Under the pieces are notes generated by a model. It saw only the letters and a program-made list of their open reading frames with translations. It did not search any database and had not been told where the DNA came from. This document shows positions 33,990-45,159 of a stretch of DNA of 64,000 bases, in pieces. The stretch is from Ceratotherium simum simum (lineage: Eukaryota > Chordata > Mammalia > Perissodactyla > Rhinocerotidae). The position numbers and the translations under genes were made by a program. How positions within the stretch are numbered: the stretch's first letter is position 1; each line of letters begins with the position of its first letter. The stretch covers positions 380,783 through 444,782 of the forward strand of contig NW_004454282.1 in assembly GCF_000283155.1 (NCBI RefSeq), in the 5' to 3' direction.

Positions 33990-34480
33990 AATGGTTAATA
34001 TTATGTGTCAATTTGGCTAGGCCACAGTCCAGATATTTGGTTGAACTCATCTGGATGATGCCATGAAGGTATTTTTTAGATGAGATTAACATGTAAATCA
34101 GGAGACTGAATAAAGCAGATCCATAATGCAGGTGGGCCACGTCCAATCAGTTGAAGGGCTTAAGAAAAAGATGGACATCCCCTAAGGAAGAAGGGATTCT
34201 ACCAGCAAAGTGCCTTCAGAACTCAAGCTGCAACAACAGCTCTACCCTGGGTCTCCTGCTGATAGGTCTTCGGCCTAGTCTGCACATTTTATACTAGCCA
34301 GCTTCCACAATTGCATGAGCCAATTCCTTAAAATAAATTTCTCTCTCTCAATATCTCTCTTTCTCTCTCATGTATGTATGTATGTATGTATGTATATGTA
34401 TGTATATATATAGTGTGTATGTGTACACACACACACATTCTATTGAACTGTTTCTCAGGAGAACTCTGACTACTACACCA
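33990..34480 (+). mobile_element. ERVL-type LTR (MLT2-like)
   Basis: Sense LTR: TTATGTGTCAATTTGGCTAG, TCAGTTGAAGGGCTTAAG, TTGCATGAGCCAATTCCTTA, an AATAAA polyadenylation signal, and GTTTCTCAGGAGAACTCTGA at its 3' end. A microsatellite has grown inside the region after the polyadenylation signal. No gag/pol sequence is attached: a solo LTR. Confidence 0.82.
34340..34438. repeat. (TC)n, (TATG)n and (CA)n compound microsatellite in the LTR
   Basis: CTCTCTCTCAATATCTCTCT leads into about six tandem ATGT/TATG units (34,372-34,396), then mixed TA/TG and a short (CA)n. Tetranucleotide runs of this kind are usually polymorphic. Confidence 0.92.
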
Positions 34481-34829
34481 AGAATCCTTATTCTTCCTGT
34501 TTAAAGGAGGATCTTGTTTTTCAAAGAATTTTACTTGGATATCCTTGTCCACACACTTGCCATCATACTTTTGCAGAATGGTGAGTAGTGGATGGCACCA
34601 AATTCTACCATCTCCAACACTGGTGATGTTTCCCTATGAATCGGGCAATTTCATAAATGCCCTGTAGAGTAAATGGGAGCACAGAAAGTTCAAAATGAAA
34701 TTTGTTGCTCCATGCAAATTTGTGGTATTACAAATTTTCAGGTGTGGCTTTGATCTTCTAGTGAAAGTGGGATAATTCAGAAAAATGTGAATGGAATATC
34801 CTTCTAGAATTCACTTCATTCTTCTGTTT

Positions 34830-35660
34830 AACCTTCAGATAATGAGTACTGCTAAGTACTAGGGCCAAGTTAGGTCCTGCGGGTTGAAAAGAAAAAAGTC
34901 AGACATGGACCCTGCCTTCATCAAGCTTAGAGTCTGGTAGAGGAGACTGAAAAAGAGTTAAATTACTTAAAATAGGGGCCAGCCCGGTGATGTAGTGGTT
35001 AAGTTCACGTGCTCCGCTTTGGCGGCCCGGGGTTCACAGGTTGGGATCCCAGGTGCGGACCTATTCACTGCTTATCAAGCCATGCTGTGGGAGGCATCCC
35101 ACATATAAAGTAGAGGAAGATAGGCACGAATGTTAGCCCAGGGCTAATCTTCCTCAGCAAAAAGAGGAGGATTGGCAACAGATGTTAGCTCAGGGCTAAT
35201 CTTCCTCACCAGAAAAAAAAAAAAACACCTTAAAATAAAAGTAATTATAAACTGAAATAGGTGCTCTGAAGGAGAGAAGGAGGGTGCTAAGATGGAGAAT
35301 AACGTAGGATCTACATTAAATAGCGTAGTGATGAAAGGTTTCTTGGTGAATGTGATTTTTGAGACCCAAAACTTAAGAAGAAGCTAGCCATACAAATCAC
35401 CAGGAGAGAAAGTTCCAGGCAAAGAAAATAGCATGTAAAGGGACAGTAGGCAAGGAAGAGCTTGATTCATAACTTGACTTCAGTTTTTATATATAAATGA
35501 TGAAGTTGTCATTGGTCAAGAAAGCCCTAGCCAAAACTGAGTGAAGGAGGATGTTGGGAGTGAAGGCTGTAAACAGAATGATATAGGAAAATGGTAACAC
35601 TGGGAAAATGAAGTTAATTTAGCTGGATTCAAGTTTGAGAGTATATTAAAGGGGAAATAT
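34830..35660 (-). mobile_element. L2 LINE, split by an ERE
   Basis: Reverse L2: GCTAAGTACTAGGGCCAAGT, GACCCTGCCTTCATCAAGCT, TAGAGTCTGGTAGAGGAGAC on the left; GGTGCTCTGAAGGAGAGAAG, AAGTTCCAGGCAAAGAAAAT and AGCATGTAAAGGGACAGTAG on the right. The order matches the complement of the L2 3' half on each side of the ERE. Confidence 0.8.
34975..35228 (+). mobile_element. ERE SINE, long form
   Basis: GGGGCCAGCCCGGTGATGTA head, CATATAAAGTAGAGGAAGAT middle, two tail modules (CTTCCTCAGCAAAAAGAGGA, then AGCTCAGGGCTAATCTTCCT) and poly(A). CTTAAAATA is repeated on both sides (34,966-34,974; 35,229-35,237). It has the 'ATATAAAGTAGAGG' type middle shared with copies at 1,722, 41,082 and 55,686, and is an older subfamily. 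Confidence 0.93.
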
Positions 35661-35664
35661 TAAT

Positions 35665-36400
35665 TTCACTGTTTACTAGTTTTTAAATATGTTTAACTTC
35701 CATATTATTTAAATCATACATGAGGCATTTAGGTAATAGTTAAATAATTTTTTTAGTATGTGTATGACCATCATGAATGTGGATTACTATCTAAGGCTAA
35801 CTCGTGGATACTTGTCTAGAGATCTTAAATCTTAGAGTGTCATATTGTTGGTTTGGAAGGTTCTCCATACTTGAAGAGGCTATCTCGATATTTCAAGTTA
35901 CTTGAAACTCTAGGCTTACTGACTTCGTGAATTTTAATAATATAACTATTTATTCTCTTCTCTTGTCCTCTTCCATCCCCCTCACTCCTTCCTGTCCTTT
36001 CTCTCTCTTTCTTTCTTTTTTCAAGTCCTTACCAATGGCTAAGAAGTCAGTGCAGCACTGGCTATGGTGAATGTATTATTTCAGCTGTAAGAAGGTATAT
36101 GCCTGGGGATCTGTGTCCTCCAGTCCTGTAGAATTGTAAAATACTTACTACAGAACTTGTGCTGTATAAGAAGCCTCTCACTGAAGAATTTAAGCAAATG
36201 TCAAACTTGTAATTTGGCAGTTTCCATTTCGTAGCTTGAAGAATTCAGGCGTGCAGCCTCTGTCTACATTTTTGAAATGAAGAGTTAAGGTAATTATCCG
36301 TATTATTACAAAGAAAAAAATTCTGGTACTGATACTGGGTCTGGGACCTTGATTGATTTGGACTGGCTATTAATGTTGTTTAATTTCCCTAGATAATGTC
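35665..36400. other. Gene-free interval with a polypyrimidine tract
   Basis: No gene recognised. A C/T-only-rich stretch (about 35,951-36,024: TTCTCTTCTCTTGTCCTCTT and on) ends in TTTTTTCAAG, which resembles a splice acceptor, but no supported exon follows. Confidence 0.4.
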
Positions 36401-36939
36401 TGAACTTTCCATTGCAGTTTGCCTTTATAACCCTTTGTATTTTTAAATTATTTTTCTATAAAGGTTATGTGTCTGTGAATGTGCATTTTAATAGTTTAAA
36501 AGAGTATCCGGTCAAAACTAAGCTTCCTTTTCATCATCTTCTGCTAGCTTTTTCTCCTAGAGGCGGTTACTATTATTTGTTTATCCTTCCAGAGATATTT
36601 ATTGTATATGAGCACATATATGTTAAGATACTTTTTTAATTAAAAAAGAAATCTGAACATCTACTATGAAAACAATAGCATGCAATTTCCTTTCTTCACT
36701 TAAAGATGAATCTTAGGTATCAGTCCACACATAGCTATCTCTTGCTTGCTTATGACTACTTAGAATATTTATTCCCTTGCACTAAGACCATAATACTAGA
36801 GCCCTGCTCATCATCACTTATATTCTTTACAGGGCTTTGCTACTATAAACATTATATTTGTAAACATATGTGAGTGTATCTGTAAAATAAATTCCTGAAA
36901 AAGGAATTGGAATTTCTTAGTCAAAAAGTAGTGCAGTTT
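36400..36939 (-). mobile_element. Probable L1 3'-end fragment
   Basis: Phrases such as TTTAAAAGAGTATCCGGTCA, TACTATAAACATTATATTTG and AAAAAGGAATTGGAATTTCT resemble old L1 3' UTRs in reverse orientation. The match is diverged and the boundaries are approximate. Confidence 0.5.
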
Positions 36940-37110
36940 GGGCTGGCCCGGTGGCTTGGTGGGTGGGTGCACGCGCTCCGCTACTGGCGGCCCGGGTTCG
37001 GATCCCAGGCGCGCACCGACGCACTGCTTCTCTGGCCATGCTGAGGCTGCATCCCACATACAGCAACTAGAGGGATGTGCAGCTATGACATACAACTATC
37101 TATTGGGGCT
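36940..37110 (+). mobile_element. ERE SINE, truncated, without poly(A) tail
   Basis: It starts GGGCTGGCCCGGTGGCTTGG, has the B box GGTTCGGATCC and CAACTAGAGGGATGTGCAGC, and stops at TCTATTGGGGCTTAG, where the other short and long copies continue with TTTGGGGG and an A-rich tail. No poly(A) is seen. Only a short AGTTT is common to both flanks. The A box is altered too (TTGGTGGGTGGGTGCACG). Confidence 0.9.
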
Positions 37111-37114
37111 TAGT

Positions 37115-38385
37115 TTCAGAAACCTAGTGTTTCTGAACTGACATCTCACAAGATTTATTGAGATGCTGTAGCTTTCTAGCACTACACTGATGGTAATTAG
37201 TTGCTGACATGTGATGATTTATTGTTGGAGGTTTCCTTAGAAATTTACTTTGTGTTTTGGGGTTAAGAAGTGAGTGTTAGAATTTCAGATTTACAGCTCT
37301 TGTCCTGCACCACTTAACACATCAAAACTACGTTTGGGATCTCCAGACAGCTTGACATCATAGCACAGGTCATCCCTACTCTCTATCTCTAAGTAAAACT
37401 GAAATGTGTAGCAATTAAGAGCACTGAAGAAGGTACATGGCCAAATTAGTTCTTCTTGATTAGGCCCTGGTGAATTTTTAAATATATCAACAGATTAAAA
37501 GAATTTAAAATATGAGCTAGTCAATGCCCAGAATCCAGAAAAACTTCTAACAATTCCGCAAAGACAAAGAAGCCAGAAGACAAAACCCTAGACTATCAAA
37601 GCATAAAGAGCAAGTAAGAGAAATCTCCCTGGCAAGGCTTGCACATAGAATGAAGATTAGGGAAAAAAATCGCTTATAGTAGATTGGCAACATATTACTT
37701 CTAAAAGAGTGCCAGAAGAAGTCAGGTAAAATTTCCAACCCACTGACAGATTTTGGAGAGGTGAAGCAGTAGGGGAGGGGGAAGGGATTATCCAAAAAGT
37801 GTTAGTAGGGTAGTAGTGAGAGAGAAGATGTCTGAATCAGCTCTCACTTGTTTTCTCACCATCGTTAACCAGGTCACTAACCACTAAGGTCAACTTGGTA
37901 TGTTGTTAAAATGGGGCAGTTTTAGGTAATGATGGCTTTCTTGGTAAAAAGAGGGTTCTTTTCTCTTTGAAGTCATGCATTTCTCAAAGCCGTTGTCTGC
38001 ATAGATTTCTATTAAGACTTCTGGGTTCCTCAGTTTTTTTGTTTTGTTTGTGTGTGTGGGGATATGTTTTAATTTTAAAAATCTCATTATACTTAAGATT
38101 TCCCTCTTGATGGGTATGTTTGACATTGATTGTGACTCTGTGTTGTATCAGAAGCCCTTTCTGCAGTGTATCGTATTACAAGTGTCCCTTGACTGTGGAG
38201 TCCTGAATAGAGCCATTTGAATGTCTGAGTATTAGGCAATTGACTCTCTTTATGGAGTATCCACCTATGAACATGTTTTTTCCTAGGAGCTCACTGATCT
38301 CCATCTACTTAGAGCCCACAGGCTCTTATGTGATAGAATGGAAAATGAATAATACATCTCTACTGTGTGTTATGATGTTTTCTTG
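37115..38385. other. Gene-free interval
   Basis: No gene recognised. Minus-strand frames at 37,547-37,795 and 37,890-38,126 have no identifiable domain. Confidence 0.4.
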
Positions 38386-38389
38386 TCCA

Positions 38390-38520
38390 TATTTCCCATT
38401 AGAGTGTGAGATAATTGACTGTGTGTTTTCCTTGTCTGTGTTCCCAATGCATGGCACATTTCAGGGTCGCACAGTTCCTAGTATTCAAGTGTTCAATAAA
38501 TATATGAATGAATTTAATTT
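38390..38520 (+). mobile_element. L2 3' end
   Basis: CATTAGAGTGTGAGATAATT, GTTCCCAATGCATGGCACAT, AGTGTTCAATAAATATATGA and ATGAATTTAA follow the L2 terminus with its TGAA-type tail. Confidence 0.75.
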
Positions 38521-38524
38521 TGGT

Positions 38525-39135
38525 TCTTTTATCTGACACCTTCGCTTGTACTTCCTGGGCAATAAAAAGTGGAGATCTGGGTTTCTAGTAGATTTATGCC
38601 CTATAATTTATAAATACTGATTTAATAATTTTTTTGTCCTGTGGACTTTATTTAATCATTAACTAATAAGATTCATTGAACGTGTTGCAGTTCTGTAGCC
38701 CTATACTTGATAGTTTTAGCTGCTTAGCACATAATTGTTTTGAGTGGAATGATAATTTAGATTAATTTCATGTACAAAACTAAGTGCTATGTATGGGAAG
38801 GTTGAGAGGAGGAGGGGAGAATGTAACTTTAAACATGGTTGAAAAAAAATCAAGTAGTAGCTTTCTTACTTTCAGATGTGCTCTGGCCTCCTTTGGTTGC
38901 AAGCAGCAGAGACTTATTTAGGTTCTGTTAAGTAATGGGGGTTTATCAGAAGGTGAAATACAGACATAAAGAAGAGAGAAATATCTTTCTCATGGAAGGT
39001 TCTGATGAGAATTCTGGGAAAGCTATACAAACCATGGTACCCTTGGACCTCACCAAGACAGGGAAGTTCAGGACTAGAAGGTTATGTGGGATCCTTTTTG
39101 ATACTTACCTGATTAGGAATGTTAGCAGTTTATGG
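38525..39135. other. Gene-free interval
   Basis: No gene recognised. The 87-residue frame at 38,935-39,198 lies across unassigned sequence and the LTR start and has no domain. Confidence 0.4.
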
Positions 39136-39140
39136 GTCCC

Positions 39141-39695
39141 GGTAAGGCAGCAGAATTTGCTACTCCAAAATGTGTCTCTTTGGTTTGATTATTTTTAAGA
39201 ACAAAAGACTCAGGAAGAAACTCTGACCCTCCCCCCTAACTGCCTAAAAGAATTTAAGGTAAAAGGCCTGTTCCGGGAAGGAGCTACTACTGTAGATAAC
39301 TATAGTATAAAATGAACTAGGTGAGGTAGACAGGGAGGAACCTATCAAGGCCTATTTGATCAAAGTCCTCTCCATATCTCATTGTCTTTGCAAGGCGTGG
39401 CAAACATTTGTTTACCAAACATTTGCTTTTCCATCTCCTAGTGAATTATCTTCTTCCCCTTTGAGTTCCAAAACCACTACCCCCAACATCCTCCTTTGTC
39501 TTTAGCTGAAGATGGTAATTAAGGTGGTGACTTTGGCCATTTTTGCAAGTTACTCATTTTTCCTGGGTTTGTCATGTGTATACGTGTTATTAAACTTTGT
39601 TTGATTTTCTCCTGTTATTATGTCTCATGTCAGTTTAATTCTTAGATAAGCCAGAAGAACCTAGAGGCTAGAGGAATATTTCTTCTTCCCCTACA
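39141..39695 (+). mobile_element. ERV1-like solo LTR
   Basis: An endogenous retrovirus LTR of about 555 bp. It starts GGTAAGGCAGCAGAATTTGC, has an ATTAAA polyadenylation signal at about 39,589 followed by GT-rich sequence, and ends CCAGAAGAACCTAG, AGGAATATTTCTTCTTCCCC, TACA. TCCC flanks it on each side (39,137-39,140; 39,696-39,699), giving the 4-bp duplication typical of gammaretrovirus-like elements. The usual TG at the 5' end is not intact. No gag, pol or env sequence is attached, so it is a recombined solo LTR. Confidence 0.78.
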
Positions 39696-39699
39696 TCCC

Positions 39700-41015
39700 T
39701 ATTTCACTGTTGCACAGTTAATACGATTTAACTACTTGCTGTGTCTTTCTCATTTTTATGATCTGTGTTTATTTTTTTTCTTTCCCAATAAATTGCTTGC
39801 TCTTTTTCATGAGAAGACTGGACTGGTAAAGTCACCATCTCCCCAGTTTGGGGGGCAATGCTCTTGCTAGGGGCCACCTAGTAGACTGCTGACTACCCTG
39901 TGATCCATTGCCCTTTACCAGGCATCCACCACAGCGCCAGTATGCATGGCTGAGGGCTTGGCTTCGTGTTCTGAGACAAGTACATAAGAGAACTCACAGA
40001 AGTACCTTTCTGTGAATCATCCTTCAGAACCTAGTGGATGCCTTTTCTTTCTTTCCTATTTTTTTTTTTTTTAATTTAGGAGAGAACTCAATTTTTGATT
40101 AAATTAAGTGGAGTGAGGGAGAGAGGAGTAACAAGATCCGAATTTAGTGGTAAATTCAGACTAATTTAACTATGTGATGCTCCATAATCCTTTGAGAACA
40201 AGCACCATGATTGAAACTAGTTTGTTTCCTCTATTCACCTTTTTAATTGATTGCTAGAAATCAAGAACATTCCTAAAATATCAAAAAGATTACATGAGAG
40301 ATAATTTGAGCCTCTTCACTTTTTATACTCCTGCCAAGAGTTCTCCACAACCCCACCAAATATGGAAGGATCGGAATCCATATTGGAAATACATGCCAAT
40401 TCAGCGGCTCAGTGCCAAGAATTCTTGCACCTATAAGATGCTAGGGGTTTGGGCTAACTGGAGCCACATTCATCATTGTTGTAGAACTCTGCCAGTGTTT
40501 AAAAGGTGCTACAGGGAGCTATAAGTCATGCACCGAATTGAAAGATTGCAAGCTCCGCTGGTGTAGCCAAAAGCAAACTCAAAGCTGAGTGGCATCAGAC
40601 CAGGAGCAGAAAATAACTTGATACTGAATTTTCTTCTGCCTCTGAATGCCACTCTTTCAAGCAGAGCAGAGAAAAGTTGAAGTCTGTGTTGTTAAGAGAG
40701 ATTTATTTCCACACCCCCATTTCTTGTTCAGATTGAAGGCTTTTGCAGAGTGTGTTTCACTGAAACACTTAAAAGAAAGTGACATGTTACTACATGGGAA
40801 GACAAAGATAGAGTCTGTTCAGTAATGATTATGCAGTTAGGGCCTTATCTGCTTGCAGATAATTTGTGGCTTATTTTTAATCCTCTGCCAGTTTCTTTCC
40901 TGTTCCATTTACCTGCTGATTACAACCCTGAGCCAGTCAGTCACTGTTGAGTACTTGGTGAATTCTACTTTTTTAAATTGGCTAAAAGAAAACACATATT
41001 TCCAAAATAGACATT
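39700..41015. other. Gene-free interval
   Basis: Unique-looking DNA without a recognised gene. A T-run (TTTTTTTTTTTTTT) near 40,058-40,072 has no recognisable SINE attached. Confidence 0.4.
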
Positions 41016-41019
41016 TGAT

Positions 41020-41540
41020 ACTAGCTAATACTTATTGAACACTTATTATGTGGCAGATTCAATATTTAAAAATTAATGTCCAGAGGGCCAGCCCCGTGGC
41101 GTAGTGGTTAAGTTTGGTGCACTTGGTTTCCATGGCCCAGGTTCGCGGGTTTGGATCCTGGGGGCGGACCTACACCACTCGTCAGCCATGCTGTGGTGGC
41201 AACCCACATATAAAATAAAGGAAAGTTGGCACAGATGTTATCTCAGGGCTAATCTTCTTCAAACAAAACAAAAAAAAAGAGGAAGATTGGCAACAGATGT
41301 TAACTCAGGGCAAATCTTCCTCAGGAAAAAAATAAGTAAATAAAAATAAATAAAAATAAAAATTAATGTTCACAGAAACCTCATAATGGAAAGAACTATT
41401 GTTATTACTGTTTTACTAATAAGTAGAGTGAGGCTTAGGAAAAGTTAGCTAACTTGTCAAGCTCTTGAACATAGTGAGTGGCAGAGCCAGAGCTTGGACC
41501 CGGGAAAACTGGGTTAATATTAATCCTGTGCTGATATGAT
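41020..41540 (-). mobile_element. MIR SINE split by an ERE
   Basis: Left piece TACTTATTGAACACTTATTA, TGTGGCAGATTCAATATTTA; right piece GTTTTACTAATAAGTAGAGT, GAGTGGCAGAGCCAGAGCTT, GGACCCGGGAAAACTGGGTT. Together they form a reverse MIR, interrupted by the ERE at 41,082-41,357. Confidence 0.82.
41082..41357 (+). mobile_element. ERE SINE, long form, with target duplication
   Basis: GAGGGCCAGCCCCGTGGCGT head, GGTTTGGATCC B box (one change), CATATAAAATAAAGGAAAGT, two tail modules and an A-rich AAATAAATAAAAAT end. AAAATTAATGT occurs at about 41,069-41,079 and again at 41,358-41,369. The copy is diverged, so it is not among the youngest. Confidence 0.93.
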
Positions 41541-41544
41541 CACA

Positions 41545-42985
41545 CTCTGAAGACTGTGATCTACACTACTTCATTTATCTCCAAACAAGTATGTATCATG
41601 AGGAGATCAGTTTGGAGAGTGATGGCATCCCTAAGCATGAAGAATTTAAGATGACTAGCTTGTAGTGGTGGAAATTCAATGCAAGGGATTGGAGTAGATG
41701 TCTTCACATATATAAAAGGCTTTCAAGTGGAAGATGATCGGTTTTGCATTTGCACAGAGGTAAGAAGCAAGACATATTAAAGGAAACACTAGAGAGGCAA
41801 CTGAGTGGAATGGTCCAAAAATGAATAGGCTCTCTCAACATGTAGTAAATCCCCTTTTACCAGAATAATTTAAAAAATGGGCTAGATTTTGGTTTTATAG
41901 GAATCTTAGATCAATGGATTGCTTATGATGTATTATAGAGAATCATTATCCATAGTATACTCTGTGGAGCATCAAGGAAGTTCAGACCATAATTTTCTGA
42001 GGACAAGTATTTGAGAAGTGCCTCTTTTGTCAATTCATAATATATATTAAGACTTGAAAGGCCCAAGAAATTATTTAGGAAAACAAAATTGCTCAAACTG
42101 TTTATTTAACCCTGAGTTTCCCAAGATTTTAAATTTATTTTATAATATGATTATTTTAAAATACCACAAAATTCTTCTTTTCTTGTGACAGCAGTTAAGA
42201 ACCCATAGAATATTGTTTGCAAATACTGGTCTAAACCTACAAAAAATGGCATATATGCAGCGACCTTCCATGGGCGTGGGATGCAGCTATTTTAATGAGA
42301 AACAAAAGAACTTTTGGCTTCCTTGGTGGACTTGTGAGAAACCAGTAGTTTTGCATGGTGCAGGGATGGATAAAGAAGGTTGTTTTAGATATACTATTTT
42401 GCGTTCTCTTCTATTCTCGGAAATAATCAAGTGTTGATGGCATTAAATTTCCTTTAGCACACGTGTAAAGAAGAAGAGCGTGTTTCTGGACTTTGATTTT
42501 AATTTCTTATAACAGGCCTTATTTTCCCTGGGTATGTTTCTACTTACTTAAAAACAGATGCTTTCTGAAAAATTCATGAAAACTGAAGATATGCTGGAGA
42601 CTTTGGAGAGAAGCTCTTCACCCCATTATTAAAGTTAGATTGTTTTTAATGAATGGTCTTTTGCATCATCTGCTTGGCAGTTAACTTCATGACCTTGAAC
42701 AAACTTCCTGGCTTTTATATAACTCAGTTTCTTCATTTACCTACTTACTTAACCAGATTGTACATAAAATGACATGCCACATATCAGTGTTTATATGAAC
42801 AGATAGATCCTTTCAAACAAATTTATATTGGTGATTTCATGAATGAATCTTGCAGTTTTGACAGACATGTTTTCTAAAATGAAGGTTTTTCAAAACTGGC
42901 ATTATATGTAAATTTTACATATTATCATTTGCCTGCCCCCAAAAACTATTTACACTGTGAGTTAGAATACACCTTAAGGAAGAAT
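41545..42985. other. Gene-free interval
   Basis: No gene recognised. The 74-residue frame at 42,213-42,437 has no identifiable family. Confidence 0.4.
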
Positions 42986-43000
42986 TTTTAAAAAGGATCT

Positions 43001-43208
43001 GGGCCGGCCCCGTGGCTTAGCGGTTAAGTGCGCGCGCTCTGATGCTGGCGGCCTGGGTTCGGATCCCGGGAGCGCCCCGAGGCACCACTTCTCCGTCCAA
43101 CGCGAGGCTGAGTCCCACGTACAGCAACTAGAAGGATGTGAACCTATGATGTACAACTATCTACTGGGGCTTTGGGGGGAAAAACTGAGTAAATAAAATC
43201 TTTAAAAA
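43001..43208 (+). mobile_element. ERE SINE, short form, young, with 11-bp target duplication
   Basis: GGGCCGGCCCCGTGGCTTAG head, intact B box GGTTCGGATCC, GGGGCTTTGGGGGGAAAAAC, TGAGTAAATAAAATCTTT and poly(A). AAAAAGGATCT flanks it exactly on both sides (42,990-43,000; 43,209-43,219). It is about 96% identical by eye to the minus-strand copy at 3,591-3,810. Confidence 0.96.
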
Positions 43209-43219
43209 AAAAAGGATCT

Positions 43220-44250
43220 AAAGAACTACAGTGGAAAAGTGATAGAGTGCATCATAACTTCATTCATTATCAGAAGTAATAAGGCTCTCCAAATGTTATT
43301 CTGGTTTGAGTTATAATTTTCATTTTTGTCATATAGAGATTTGTACATGTTTATCCTCAACTTTCCATTTTAACTTTAAAAACAGAGCCTCAGAATCTTT
43401 CTGAAGTTAAATTTTAACCCTAGAGAAAAAGATGCTGCAGTGGTTTAGTCTGTTTTTCTGGAGCTCTGAACCACTGAGAGCCAGACCTGACCATATAAGC
43501 AAAAGCAACCATCCCATGATGGATTTATAATTCAAACCTCTGATTTATCCAGTTCACTATCAGTGAGAGGATACAATATGAGTGAACAGCAAGCCAGTGA
43601 GAACCTACAAGTGTGGAACCAATGGTATTTAATTCAGGTAATAAAATATAATTCTTAAACACACACTCAATTAAAAAGCCAGAAGATGCAGTTCTAATTA
43701 CATGCCTTAATCAGAAGTACGATATTTGTAGAGTAGCTTATCCAATTATATGTAAATTTGTTCCTTTGGCACAATTTGCCTATATAAGCAGTATTAGTTC
43801 AGTATAAAGTGTTTGTTATTGAAATTGGCTCTAGTATAATTTCTGGGTTTTGATAAATAGTTCCATTTTTGTAGGATCGCCCAGTTCTCCATAGCCACTG
43901 TTCTTAGTGTGTGCCTTTTTTATTATAAATTTCTTAAATAATAATAACTTACAGATCTACAGTCTTTTATCTGAAACCGTTAGCGTCAAAGGCATTTTAG
44001 AATTTTACCTTTTAGAAAGGTAGTGTGCTGCCTATGCTATTTGTCGTGTGACATACCCATAGGATCTTGGGCAGCACCCAAGCATATTGACATTTCTGCA
44101 GTAAAACATAAGAATGGCCTTTTGAATAAGATAAAGATCATAAGGAGCTCTATTTCACCTCAGGTCAGGTTTTGCTGGCAACAGGCTTGGTTTTCAGAGC
44201 TTTTGGTTATTAGAATTGCAGATAAGGGATTAGGACTTGTAATATTAAAC
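43220..44250. other. Gene-free interval
   Basis: AT-rich, no gene recognised. The 82-residue plus-strand frame at 44,023-44,271 has no identifiable domain and runs into a MIR. Confidence 0.4.
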
Positions 44251-44254
44251 GTAG

Positions 44255-44470
44255 TAGCTAACGATTATTGAGTTTACTATGAGCCAGACATTGTGCTTTA
44301 CTTGTATTACCTCATTTAATCTTTGCAATTCTTTGAAGACAATATTATTCATTTTGTTTTACAGTTGAGGAACAGCTTCAGAGAAGTTAAGTAATTTGCC
44401 TAAGAGTGTACATACTTTAAGGAAGTGGCAGAATCATATTTAAATTGAGTTGAGTTAGACCTCAAAGCTG
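44255..44470 (-). mobile_element. MIR SINE
   Basis: Reverse MIR: ATTGAGTTTACTATGAGCCA, GACATTGTGCTTTACTTGTA, CTCATTTAATCTTTGCAATT, AGAGAAGTTAAGTAATTTGC and AAGTGGCAGAATCATATTTA. Confidence 0.88.
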
Positions 44471-44474
44471 GCGT

Positions 44475-45155
44475 GTACACCCGCTAGAGTATCCCTCCTC
44501 TCCCAACTACTGCATAGCCAGTGTATCTGACCTGTGGGCCATAGACTCTGGCTTACGTCAGCACAAATGGAATTTATGGGAAAGGCATCAGGTGGCCAGA
44601 GTACCAGGCCTCCGGGATAACTGGGGGAGGGGATGGGTCTCATAGCAACAACTATTTGATTGTCTCACCAGGACGTTGCCACTAGAATAAATGTGCTTCA
44701 AATATTGCAGTCCTTTTGCCACTGGGTTTAAGATTCAGATCCCAGAGAGAGAGAGAATACTTGAGCATGTGCTGCCCTTAGCGAGGGTAGAGAAGGGTAT
44801 TGTGAATCCAGTGTGGGTGGAGCAGTGTTCCTAAAAGAAAATTGATGGCTGTTAGCAAAAGAAGGTGTGATTAATGTGGGATAGCAGACTGCCCTGAAAT
44901 GTCCACTCTATGGACAGTTACTTAATTGCAAATGAACTTAACATTTGGATGAAAACTTCATTTAGCTTCTTAAGTGTAATCCATTTTAACTTTGCAGCCT
45001 GCCTGGTATGGGCTGAACACTGAACTTAGAATCTGAATACTTAGATTCCTGTCCCAGTTTGGACAATTTCTAGGTCTTGGATCACAGACCCAGACCCAGA
45101 ATCAAAGTGACTGTTTCTTATTTGTAATCTGAAACAATACTTTTCCCCATTTACT
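44475..45155. other. Gene-free interval
   Basis: No gene recognised; a possible MIR trace near 45,010-45,130 is too weak to call. Confidence 0.35.
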
Positions 45156-45159
45156 CAAC

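Noticed and set aside
31410..34480. Possible provirus between the MLT1-type and MLT2-like LTRs
   Set aside because: The LTRs belong to different families and opposite orientations, and the DNA between is MER5, MIR, Tigger and ERE, with no gag, pol or env remnant.
35951..36030. Polypyrimidine tract ending in CAAG, like a splice acceptor
   Set aside because: No open frame or conserved-looking exon follows, and no matching donor nearby. Pyrimidine tracts of this kind are common in introns.
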